A DNA stretch of 64,000 nucleotides from UBA1731 sp964567665 (GTDB taxonomy: Bacteria; Verrucomicrobiota; Kiritimatiellia; RFP12; UBA1067). Positions 26,255 to 33,976 of this stretch are shown piece by piece. The position numbers and the translations under genes were made by a program. Positions within the stretch are counted from its first letter, which is position 1. Each line of letters begins with the position of its first letter. The notes beneath the pieces were generated by a model, which worked only from the letters and a program-made list of their open reading frames with translations, was not told where the DNA came from and ran no database searches. The DNA lies in contig CAZMNN010000005.1 in the NCBI GenBank assembly GCA_964567665.1, positions 23,862-87,861 on the forward strand, written 5' to 3'.

Positions 26255-28489
26255 GTGTTTGTAAAGGTCGCGATAGACCTTGCCCTCGACCGGCTCTTCA
26301 CCTATGAAGTGCCGGTCGAACTGTCTGGGGACATCCGCGTAGGGCAGCTGCTCCGGGTTCCGTTCGGACATCGCGAAGCGAGAGGGTTTGCGCTGTCCGT
26401 CGAATCTGCGAACGGCGAAGGCGGCGGGAAGCCGTCGTCTGTGCCGTACAGGATCAAGCCGATACTTGGCATTGCAGATCCTGCTCCGTTCTTTTCGCCG
26501 GAGATGCTGCGGCTTGTCAGGTGGATATCGGCATACACCTGCTCCCCTATCGAGATGTGCCTCAAGGCTGCGGTTCCGGCGGCGGTGCTGAAGCCGAACG
26601 CAAGGCCGAAGGAACTGCTGTTTGTCGAGCCGGTTGACGGCTGCAAGGCGGATTTGACGGCGTACCAGAGAAAGCTGCTTGATAACATCGTGCGCGTGGG
26701 TGGCGGCTGGATGCAGCCACTTTGCCGCGAATTTTCGACTACGCCCGCAACCATGCGTACGCTTGCCGGGAAGGGCGCGTTGCGCATTGCGCCGCGTGCG
26801 CAGCGACGCGACCCGCTCGCCGGACGCAATGTGCTGGCGTCCAAGCCGCTTGAGCTGAACGATATGCAGCGTGAGGCTCTGAAAGCAATCACAGGGTGTG
26901 AGGACGGCGCATCCGCAGACGACACAAGCCGGGCGCAGGGCGTTCCGCGCCCAATTCTTCTGCATGGCGTCACCGGATCCGGAAAGACCGAGGTCTATCT
27001 TCAGGCGATTGCGCACGGGCTTTCATGCGGACGCGGCGCGATAGTCCTGGTGCCGGAGATATCGCTTACGCCGCAGACTGTCCGCAGGTTCGCCGGGCGC
27101 TTTGGCGGACAGGTTGCGGTGCTGCATTCAGCGCTTTCCGACGGTGAGCGGTACGACGAATGGCATCGCATCCGCACGGGGGACGCAAGGGTTGTCGTCG
27201 GGCCGAGAAGTGCGGTGTTTGCGCCGGTCAGAAACCTTGGGCTGATTGTCGTGGACGAAGAGCATGACATGAGCTACAAGCAGGACGAAACGCCGCGCTA
27301 CAATGCGCGTGACGTCGCCGTGATGCGCGGTGCGTTCGAGCGGTGCGCGGTCGTGCTTGGTTCGGCAACGCCTTCGCTTGAGACGTGGCACAACGTCCAG
27401 TGCGGCAAGTACGGGTTGGCATCGATGGCATCCCGCGTCGCTGGACATCCTATGCCGGTCGTCCATCTCGTCAATCTTGAGGAGGAATGTGAGGCGTACG
27501 CCTCTGCGCCCATATTCTCAAAGTTCCTGCTTGATGCCATCGCCGAACGGATCAGGCGCGGAGAGCAGACGATCCTGTTCCTGAACAGGCGGGGCTATTC
27601 GCGTGTGTACGAATGCAGAGGCTGCGGCGGTGTTATGACCTGTCCGAACTGTAGTGTCGCGTACACGTACCATTCGGCGGACAGATGTCTCAGATGCCAC
27701 ATCTGCGGCGGTTGGATGCTTCCGCCGGCATCGTGTCCTGACTGCGGTGCGCGTGATTTCTCGTGCGTCGGCGTGGGTACGCAACGTGCAGAGCAGGCGC
27801 TCGTAAAGTGCTTTCCGTCCGCCCGCATACTTCGCATGGACGCAGATTCGACGTCGCGAAAGAACTCCCACGATGACATACTGTCGAAGTTCCGTTCACG
27901 CGAGGCGGATATCCTGATAGGAACGCAGATGATTGCGAAGGGGCTAGACTTCCCGAACGTAACACTTGTCGGTGTCCTGAACGCCGATGCATCGCTGAAC
28001 ATGCCGGATTTCCGGGCGGCGGAGCGAACCTTCCAGCTGATAGCGCAGGTTTCGGGAAGGGCTGGACGCGCAGAGAAGCCGGGCGAGGTGTTCATCCAGA
28101 CGTTCCACCCAGACGAGTTCTCGATACGAGCGGCGGCAGATGCCGATTTCGTGAGGTTTGCGGAGGCGGAGTTGAAGGAGCGGAGGCTGGCCGCTCTTCC
28201 ACCCTACATGAAGTTCGCCACGGCCGTGTTCCGGTCAAAGGACTGCGGACAGGCTCAACGCTGGGCAGATCTATACTCCAAGTCGCTTGCGAAGTGCCAT
28301 GGACTTACCGTGACGGAGGCCATTCCGCCGGCTCTTGAAAAAGCGGATGGGTGGTACCGGTTCATGGTGCAGATCAGGTCTGAGGCATCCAAGAGCATCG
28401 CAGCCGCATGGCGATGGATAACGGATGCCCGTCCGTTGCCGAAGGATGTACGCGCCGCAATCGACATTGATGCGTTAAACGTGATGTAG
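26255..28489 (+). CDS. priA: primosomal protein N' / replication restart helicase PriA
   Basis: A 744-residue 3'-to-5' superfamily 2 helicase that reloads the replisome at stalled forks. The N-terminal 3'-DNA-binding domain (about 1-100) is followed by Walker A GVTGSGKT (238-245), DEEH (334-337), a cysteine cluster (about 455-510: CRGCGG, CPNC, CHIC, CPDCGA) that binds two zinc ions, and the C-terminal helicase lobe with GTQMIAKGLDFPNV and QVSGRAGRAEKPGEV. GTG 26255, 13 bp after the pseudopilin stop, is the most upstream start that keeps the N-terminal fold; no Shine-Dalgarno sequence is visible. Confidence 0.94.
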   Translation: MFVKVAIDLALDRLFTYEVPVELSGDIRVGQLLRVPFGHREARGFALSVESANGEGGGKPSSVPYRIKPILGIADPAPFFSPEMLRLVRWISAYTCSPIEMCLKAAVPAAVLKPNARPKELLFVEPVDGCKADLTAYQRKLLDNIVRVGGGWMQPLCREFSTTPATMRTLAGKGALRIAPRAQRRDPLAGRNVLASKPLELNDMQREALKAITGCEDGASADDTSRAQGVPRPILLHGVTGSGKTEVYLQAIAHGLSCGRGAIVLVPEISLTPQTVRRFAGRFGGQVAVLHSALSDGERYDEWHRIRTGDARVVVGPRSAVFAPVRNLGLIVVDEEHDMSYKQDETPRYNARDVAVMRGAFERCAVVLGSATPSLETWHNVQCGKYGLASMASRVAGHPMPVVHLVNLEEECEAYASAPIFSKFLLDAIAERIRRGEQTILFLNRRGYSRVYECRGCGGVMTCPNCSVAYTYHSADRCLRCHICGGWMLPPASCPDCGARDFSCVGVGTQRAEQALVKCFPSARILRMDADSTSRKNSHDDILSKFRSREADILIGTQMIAKGLDFPNVTLVGVLNADASLNMPDFRAAERTFQLIAQVSGRAGRAEKPGEVFIQTFHPDEFSIRAAADADFVRFAEAELKERRLAALPPYMKFATAVFRSKDCGQAQRWADLYSKSLAKCHGLTVTEAIPPALEKADGWYRFMVQIRSEASKSIAAAWRWITDARPLPKDVRAAIDIDALNVM

Positions 28490-28516
28490 AACAGACAGGC
28501 GAACAATGCCGGGAAA

Positions 28517-28593
28517 TGGTCGGAGCGGAGGGATTTGAACCCTCGGCCTTTTGGTCCCGAACCAAACGCGCTACCAGACTGCGCTACGCTCCG
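28517..28593 (-). tRNA. tRNA-Pro (anticodon CGG)
   Basis: A 77-nt cloverleaf on the minus strand. The acceptor CGGAGCG/CGCTCCG is perfectly paired, the D-arm is the same proline-type GCGCAGTCTGGTAGCGC as in the GGG isoacceptor, the anticodon loop TTCGGGA gives CGG, and CCA is encoded. Confidence 0.95.
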
Positions 28594-28632
28594 AAAACAC
28601 AGGATAGACATCTGTGTCAAAAACGGCGCGAA

Positions 28633-28661
28633 GTATATCACTTGCGGCATTTGAAGTCAAT
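28633..28661 (-). promoter_or_regulatory. promoter of tRNA-Pro(CGG)
   Basis: Minus strand TTGACT (28656-28661), 17-bp spacer, TATACT (28633-28638), then a GC-rich CGCGCCG discriminator like that of the other proline tRNA. The rest of 28662-28830 shows nothing I recognise. Confidence 0.75.
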
Positions 28662-28837
28662 ACGGAATTTTGCGTAAAAGCATGGCGCGTGAAGTCTGGC
28701 CGAGCCAAGGCCAACAGGCGTTCTGGCGGGGAGCCGCGCAATGAGGTAAATGCCCATACGCCGTGCGCGTCGGGCGATGCCATCGGACGGGAATGCGTAG
28801 GTGGCTTCTTTTTGTTTGCGCAACTGATGGCGCGATG

Positions 28838-28846
28838 TGATATAAT
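28838..28846 (+). promoter_or_regulatory. extended -10 promoter of the NtrB/NtrC-type pair
   Basis: TATAAT at 28841-28846 preceded by TGA. A TTGCGC at 28816-28821 is spaced 19 bp away, longer than usual. Confidence 0.55.
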
Positions 28847-28887
28847 TGTGCCGTTTTGTCTCATTTGGTTGAGCCAAAGGTTGCGTG

Positions 28888-29934
28888 ATGAGCATTTTCT
28901 ACGACAAGGTGGCCGACAGGATCGGCAAACTCGATGCAGAGGGGTTGCGTCGTCAATATAAGGCGTTAACGGACGAAATAGGCTTTTTCGAGTCTGTTTT
29001 TGATTCGTTAGACGAGGGTATTGTCGCCCTTGACGAAAAGGGCGATGTCAAGTACGCCAATGCCGCCGGTCACGAACTCATGCCGCTGCTCGGCTTAGAC
29101 AAGGAGTTTGCCTCTGACGCTCGCATTGCGGACGGAATATCCGTCAGGGAGATGGAGATAACCTACCCTGAACACAGGATCGTCGAGGTAAAGCGAATCG
29201 GCAACATAATCAAGCTTCGGGATGTGACCGCAAAGCGGGCGAAGGATGCCGATGCGATAGAGAGCGGACGCGCCGATGCCGTAGGGGAGATGGCGGCATC
29301 GATGGCGCATGAGATCGGTAATCCGCTGAATGCGCTTTCTCTCAACCTGCAGCTGCTGAAGCGCAGATACCCGGAAGAGCCGGATCTTGCGATTGCGCAG
29401 CGCGAGCTGGAGCGTCTGAACGGAATCATAAGGGAGTTCCTCGGTGCATTCCGTCCGGCCAAGGCCAAGCTTGCTCCGGGATCTGCCGCAGATTCGCTGA
29501 AGGACGCCCTTGCGGCGCTGAAGAACGTGTTTGAGGATCGTCGCATCAGCGTCGCGCTTGACCTTCCGAGGACGCTTCCCGCAGTCGCCATCGACCGCGC
29601 ACAGATGGAGCAGGTGTTCTTCAACCTGATGAAGAACGCCCTTGAGGCGATGAAGGACGGCGGCAGCCTTTCGATCGAGATTGTGCCGGACGACACTTCG
29701 GTGTCGATTGCGTTCCGCGATTCGGGCGCCGGCATGAGCGACGAAACGCTTGCGCGGCTGTTCGAGCCGTACCGTACGACGAAGAGAAAGGGCACCGGTC
29801 TCGGACTTATGATATCGCGGCGCATCGTCGCCGCGCATGGCGGCGAGATAGCGGTTTCAAGCGAGGCGGGCAAGGGAACCACGTTTACGGTGCGTCTGCC
29901 GCGTCTTGAGAAGCGTGTGAGGGAATTGACATGA
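28888..29934 (+). CDS. soluble PAS-domain sensor histidine kinase (NtrB/AtoS-like)
   Basis: A 348-residue cytosolic kinase without transmembrane helices. A coiled N-terminus (about 1-35) leads to a PAS domain (about 37-115, FDSLDEGIVALDEKGDVKYANAAG), HisKA with His141 in SMAHEIGNPLNALSL, and HATPase_c with FFNLMKNALEAM, DSGAGMS and GTGLGLMIS. The H-E-I-G-N-P-L box is typical of kinases that partner with sigma-54 activators. ATG 28888 has AAAGG 7 bp upstream. It overlaps the regulator gene by ATGA. Confidence 0.92.
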   Translation: MSIFYDKVADRIGKLDAEGLRRQYKALTDEIGFFESVFDSLDEGIVALDEKGDVKYANAAGHELMPLLGLDKEFASDARIADGISVREMEITYPEHRIVEVKRIGNIIKLRDVTAKRAKDADAIESGRADAVGEMAASMAHEIGNPLNALSLNLQLLKRRYPEEPDLAIAQRELERLNGIIREFLGAFRPAKAKLAPGSAADSLKDALAALKNVFEDRRISVALDLPRTLPAVAIDRAQMEQVFFNLMKNALEAMKDGGSLSIEIVPDDTSVSIAFRDSGAGMSDETLARLFEPYRTTKRKGTGLGLMISRRIVAAHGGEIAVSSEAGKGTTFTVRLPRLEKRVRELT

Positions 29935-31256
29935 AGGACAGGATACTGATTGTTGACGACGAAAAGGACACACGCGATTTCATGGCGCGTGCGCTTTCCG
30001 TGAAATATGAAGTGGTGACGGCCGCAGATGCCGAGCTGGCGATGCGTCAGTTTGAGGCGGATGCATCGATCCGCCTTCTGCTCTCCGACGTGCGTATGCC
30101 CGGCGAAGACGGAATTACGCTGATGAAGGCGGCGAAGGCCTCCCATCCGAATCTCGCCGTAGTGCTGCTCACGGCGTTCGGATCGATAGATCAGGCCGTC
30201 GCCGCGATGAAGGACGGGGCGGACGACTTTCTGACGAAGCCGGTTGATTTGGATCAGCTGGAGCTGAGGGTCGAAAAGGCGCTCAAGGCCCACAAACTTG
30301 AGGCTGAGGTCGAAGGGCTTAAGGCGCAGCTTGACGAAAAGTACGGGCTTGGCGGAATCGTGGGCAACTCCCCGGCGATGCAAAAGGTGTTCCGCATGGT
30401 GAAGCAGGCGGCTCCGACAGATGCGACGGTGCTGCTTGAAGGCCCGAGCGGAACGGGCAAGGAACTTGTCGCCCATGCCATACACAACCTCTCCTCACGG
30501 GCAAAAGGGCCGTTTGTGGCGGTTGAGTTTGCGGCGATAAGCCCGTCGCTGCTCGAATCCGAACTGTTCGGACACGAGAAGGGGGCGTTCACCGGCGCCG
30601 TGTCGAGACGGCTTGGACGCTTCGAGGCCGCCAACCACGGCACGATATTCCTGGACGAGATATCGGAGATGCCTCTCGAACTTCAGGTCAAGCTTCTCCG
30701 GGTGCTGCAGGAGCGTGAGTTCCAGCGCGTCGGATCGAACGACACGGTAAAGACCGACATCCGCATAGTCGCGGCGACGAACCGCGATCTTGCCGCCTAC
30801 GTCCGTGCCGGAAAGTTCCGTGAGGATCTGTACTACCGCCTCAATGTGATAGACATCCATCTGCCTGCGCTGAAGGAACGCGAAGGGGACATACCGCTTC
30901 TTGTCGGACGCTTCCTCAAGGAGTTCGGCGGCAAGACGATTTCGCCCGATGCCATGAAGCTGCTTGCGTCCTATCCATGGCCGGGCAACGTGCGCGAACT
31001 CCGCAACGCGGTGGAGAAGATGTGCGTTCTTTCGTCCACCGGCGAAATCGGAGTGGATGACGTGCCGGATGAAATGAGACGCGGCGGCGCACAGGCCATT
31101 TCCGCGACCGGTACGCTTGAAGAGACTGAAAAGGCGAAGATACGCGCCGTGCTTGACGAAGTCGGCGGCAATCTCACCAAGGCCGCGCAGCGTCTCGGCA
31201 TAGCCCGCCGCACCATCTACCGGAAACTTGAGAAGTACGGCATCAAGGCCGATTGA
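29931..31256 (+). CDS. sigma-54-dependent response regulator (NtrC family)
   Basis: A 441-residue enhancer-binding protein. The receiver has Asp53 (LLLSDVRMPG), the AAA+ domain has Walker A GPSGTGKE (171-178), the sigma-54-contact GAFTGA loop (218-223), GTIFLDEISEMPLELQVKLLRVLQ and the sensor arginines; the C-terminus is a Fis-type helix-turn-helix (NLTKAAQRLGIARRTIYRKL). It shows that the organism uses sigma-54. The adjacent kinase is the cognate partner. No clear TGGCAC-N5-TTGCA promoter was found in the window, so the regulon lies elsewhere. Confidence 0.94.
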   Translation: MKDRILIVDDEKDTRDFMARALSVKYEVVTAADAELAMRQFEADASIRLLLSDVRMPGEDGITLMKAAKASHPNLAVVLLTAFGSIDQAVAAMKDGADDFLTKPVDLDQLELRVEKALKAHKLEAEVEGLKAQLDEKYGLGGIVGNSPAMQKVFRMVKQAAPTDATVLLEGPSGTGKELVAHAIHNLSSRAKGPFVAVEFAAISPSLLESELFGHEKGAFTGAVSRRLGRFEAANHGTIFLDEISEMPLELQVKLLRVLQEREFQRVGSNDTVKTDIRIVAATNRDLAAYVRAGKFREDLYYRLNVIDIHLPALKEREGDIPLLVGRFLKEFGGKTISPDAMKLLASYPWPGNVRELRNAVEKMCVLSSTGEIGVDDVPDEMRRGGAQAISATGTLEETEKAKIRAVLDEVGGNLTKAAQRLGIARRTIYRKLEKYGIKAD

Positions 31257-31313
31257 GTTTAAGGCCGGAGAACGATACCGGCGGGAAACGGCGATTCGCG
31301 CCAGTGCGCCGAA

Positions 31314-31655
31314 TCACTTCCTCTTTGCGCCGACGCTCTCCGGCGTCACGCCGTTGGCCTCAAAGCCCGCCTTGGCGATGGCCATCTCTATGTTCTTCTT
31401 GGCGAGCTGCATGGAATCGTAGCGCAACGCAAGCTTTCCGGACTTCCTGTCAAACTTGAGGGACGACTTCTCGATTCCGCCGAACATCGCAAGAGACTGG
31501 CGTATCGCAGGCTCGGTCTCCGCCGACAGCGCCGGGATGGAAACCTCGAAGTCGCGCACGTCCGTGCGGCGGCATCCGGCGAAGACCATGACTGTGGCCG
31601 CAGCGGATGCCGTCATCACGGCGCGGAAGATGCGGGAGGTTGTCTGGGCTTTCAT
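31314..31655 (-). CDS. small lipoprotein with HMA-like ferredoxin fold lacking metal cysteines
   Basis: A 113-residue protein with a signal peptide ending in the lipobox-like VFAGC, then a fold resembling heavy-metal-associated domains: FEVSIPALSAETEPAIRQSLAMFGG, LKFDRKSGKLALRYDSM and KKNIEMAIAKAGFEANGV. The position of the usual GMxCxxC metal loop is occupied by ALSAETEP, so metal binding by that route is unlikely. ATG 31655 has AAAGGA 11 bp upstream; a longer frame to 31892 overlaps DUF1846 and lacks a start signal. It lies 56 bp after the DUF1846 gene on the same strand. Confidence 0.65.
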   Translation of the reverse strand: MKAQTTSRIFRAVMTASAAATVMVFAGCRRTDVRDFEVSIPALSAETEPAIRQSLAMFGGIEKSSLKFDRKSGKLALRYDSMQLAKKNIEMAIAKAGFEANGVTPESVGAKRK

Positions 31656-31711
31656 TGTCTGCGCGTCCTTTCGTTTTTTCCTGTTGACCGAGCGTTCCGC
31701 CGTGGCGGATG

Positions 31712-33238
31712 TCATTGCCTTGCCGTGAATATCGCCGTAACTGCGTAGTACGGGTCGCTTGTGTAGCGGCAGCCGAGACGGCGAAGCCCCGCCTCGTCGC
31801 CAGGCGTTGCCATGTGCGTCATGTGGACTTCGCATCCGCGAAGTTCGTTCAGCCTTTCTGCGGCAATCGCCGCCGCCGGGTTTGTGGCGCACGATATGGC
31901 CAGGCCAATCAGGGCCTCATCAAGGTTCAGCGACGTGTAGCCGCCCTTGAGGATGTCGTGCTTGACGTGCGTGATCGAGCGGATGATTGATTGCGCGATG
32001 AGCGGAATCTGCTCCGGAATGCCAGCCAGAAGCTTTATGGCGTTCAGCATCATCGCTGCGCAGGCGTGGAGATCGTCGGAGTTTCGTCCAGTCACTATGC
32101 GCCCGTCCTTGAGCTGTATGGCTGCGCCGGAGACGATGTTTCCGCCGGCCTTGCCCTTGCCCGCGTCCTTCGCCGTCTGCGCCGCCTGTCGCGCCGCCAC
32201 AACCGGAATGCGGTCTTCCGTCTTGAGGTTGAGTTTGCGCATCAGAGCCTCGGCACGGTTCATTGAATCGCGGTCTACGCGTCCGTCGGTGAAGTCGCAC
32301 TGGTAGCGGAGGAACCTGCGGATGACCTCCTGCTTTGACGCTTCGCACACAATCCTGTCGTCGATGATGCCGAACCCTATGCGGTTCACGCCCATGTCCG
32401 TGGGTGACTTGTACGGACATTCACCTTTCGTCATGCGCTCCCATATCGCCTTGAGCAGGGGATATGCATCAACGTCGCGGTTGTAGTTGACGGTCGTCTT
32501 CCCGTACGCCTGAAGATGGTACGGGTCGATCATGTTGCAGTCCTTGAGGTCAATCGTCGCCGCCTCGTACGCCACGTTCAGCGGGTGCTCAAGCGGCAGG
32601 TTCCACACGGGGAACGTCTCGAACTTTGCGTACCCGGCTCTCGCCCCGCGGCGGTATTCGTGGTATATCTGCGAAAGGCACGTGGCGAACTTGCCGGAGC
32701 CGGGGCCGGGGGCTGTCACAACCACGATGGGACGCTCCACGGGCACGTACTCGTTCTTGCCGTAGCCCGCCTCGGAGACGATCGTCTCGACGTCAGCGGG
32801 ATACCCCTGCGTCACGTAGTGGTACCATACGCTTATGCCCTGCATCTCAAGACGTCTGCGGAACTGCTGAGCCGCGATCTCCCCGGTGTAGCGCGTAATC
32901 ACGACTCCGCGCACGAGAAGCCCCAGCGTCTTCAGGTCGCCGATCAGCTTCAGTGCGTCGTCGGCGTAGGATATCCCGAAGTCGGCGCGCATCTTCTTGT
33001 GTTCGATGTCGCCGGCGTAGATGGCAAGGATGATCTCGGCCTGATCCTTGAGCGACTGCAGAAGGCGGAGCTTCACGTTCGGGTCGTATCCCGGAAGACA
33101 CCTGGCCGCATGGAAGTCGTTCATCAGCTTGCCGCCGAACTCAAGGTAGAGCTTGCCGAGCTTTTCCGCTCGGCGGCGAATCTCGTCTCCCTGCTCGCGC
33201 AGGTACTTCTCGTTGTCAAATCCCAGTTTCATAGACAT
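31712..33238 (-). CDS. DUF1846 (UPF0371) family protein
   Basis: A 508-residue cytosolic protein of the widely conserved DUF1846 family, whose biochemical role is not settled. Recognisable blocks include the N-terminal MKLGFDNEKYLREQGDEIRRR, GISVWYHYVTQGYPADVE, VVVTAPGPGSGKFATCLSQ (phosphate-loop-like), and the C-terminal EVHMTHMATPGDEAGLRRLG. Length and order are normal. It follows the NifU-type gene by 47 bp on the minus strand. Either ATG 33238 or 33232 may be used; no Shine-Dalgarno sequence is clear. Confidence 0.9.
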   Translation of the reverse strand: MSMKLGFDNEKYLREQGDEIRRRAEKLGKLYLEFGGKLMNDFHAARCLPGYDPNVKLRLLQSLKDQAEIILAIYAGDIEHKKMRADFGISYADDALKLIGDLKTLGLLVRGVVITRYTGEIAAQQFRRRLEMQGISVWYHYVTQGYPADVETIVSEAGYGKNEYVPVERPIVVVTAPGPGSGKFATCLSQIYHEYRRGARAGYAKFETFPVWNLPLEHPLNVAYEAATIDLKDCNMIDPYHLQAYGKTTVNYNRDVDAYPLLKAIWERMTKGECPYKSPTDMGVNRIGFGIIDDRIVCEASKQEVIRRFLRYQCDFTDGRVDRDSMNRAEALMRKLNLKTEDRIPVVAARQAAQTAKDAGKGKAGGNIVSGAAIQLKDGRIVTGRNSDDLHACAAMMLNAIKLLAGIPEQIPLIAQSIIRSITHVKHDILKGGYTSLNLDEALIGLAISCATNPAAAIAAERLNELRGCEVHMTHMATPGDEAGLRRLGCRYTSDPYYAVTAIFTARQ

Positions 33239-33285
33239 GGTTCAAAGTGCAGGGAGTTCAGTGTTTCGCGACGCAGGACGGGGCG

Positions 33286-33852
33286 TCAGCGGGCGTTGAG
33301 TTCGTCGAGTATCTTCTGTATCTTCGTCTTGCACCGGCCGCATCCGCCGCCGGCCTTGGTGAAGTTCGTGACCTCTTCGACCGTCGTGAGGCCGTTCTCC
33401 GTGATCACTCGCCGGACTTCGTTCTCGCTCACGTTGTAGCAGGTGCACAGAATCTCGTCCTCAAGGTTGCGGTCGGCGTTGTCGCCCGTCTCGTAGTTCT
33501 TGATTGCGGCCTCAAGCGCTTCACGCCCCATCACGGAGCAGTGCATCTTCTGCGGAGGCAGCCCCCCAAGATAGTCGGCTATGTTCTGGTTCGTTATCTT
33601 CTTGGCTTCCTCAAGCGTCTTGCCGATCACCATTTCGGTGAGCGCCGAACTGGACGCAATCGCGGATGCGCAGCCGAACGTCTGGAATTTCGCGTCCTTT
33701 ATCCGCCCCGCCTCATCCAGCTTGAACTGGAACGTAAGCGCATCTCCGCAGGCGAGCGAGCCGACAGTCGCCGTTCCGTCGGGATTGTCCATCTTCCCCA
33801 TGTTCCGCGGATTGCGGAAGTGGTCAAGCGTCTTCTCAGTGTAGTTCCACAT
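33286..33852 (-). CDS. two-domain NifU-like iron-sulfur scaffold (IscU + Bfd-like [2Fe-2S])
   Basis: A 188-residue scaffold for Fe-S cluster assembly. The IscU domain (1-125) keeps the three ligand cysteines Cys35 (LACGDALT), Cys61 (FGCASA) and Cys105 (MHCSVMG). The second domain (about 130-188) is a Bfd-like [2Fe-2S] module with Cys136, Cys138, Cys171 and Cys174 (CTC ... GGGCGRC). The C-terminal Nfu domain of full NifU is absent. No cysteine desulfurase (nifS/iscS) is adjacent. It has its own promoter at 33877-33905 and TGAGG before the ATG. Confidence 0.93.
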   Translation of the reverse strand: MWNYTEKTLDHFRNPRNMGKMDNPDGTATVGSLACGDALTFQFKLDEAGRIKDAKFQTFGCASAIASSSALTEMVIGKTLEEAKKITNQNIADYLGGLPPQKMHCSVMGREALEAAIKNYETGDNADRNLEDEILCTCYNVSENEVRRVITENGLTTVEEVTNFTKAGGGCGRCKTKIQKILDELNAR

Positions 33853-33876
33853 TTTCTGTTAACCTCAAAGCACACG

Positions 33877-33905
33877 ATTATACCAAAACGCCATTTCGTT
33901 TTAAA
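33877..33905 (-). promoter_or_regulatory. promoter of the NifU-like gene
   Basis: Minus strand TATAAT (33877-33882) preceded by TGG, with TTTAAA 17 bp upstream at 33900-33905 as a possible -35. Confidence 0.6.
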
Positions 33906-33976
33906 GCGTCGCATGGACGCTGGCGGCGTTCCGCATTCGCCGTTGTCGCTGGCGGCGAATGCACGGTCTTGCCGGC

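Noticed and set aside
28594..28887. A non-coding RNA or riboswitch upstream of the NtrB-type kinase
   Set aside because: Apart from the tRNA promoter and the kinase promoter, I found no conserved fold, aptamer-like motif or terminator hairpin.
28838..31256. A sigma-54 promoter controlling the NtrB/NtrC pair or neighbours
   Set aside because: No TGGCAC-N5-TTGCA element was found at suitable positions; the visible upstream element is a sigma-70-type extended -10.
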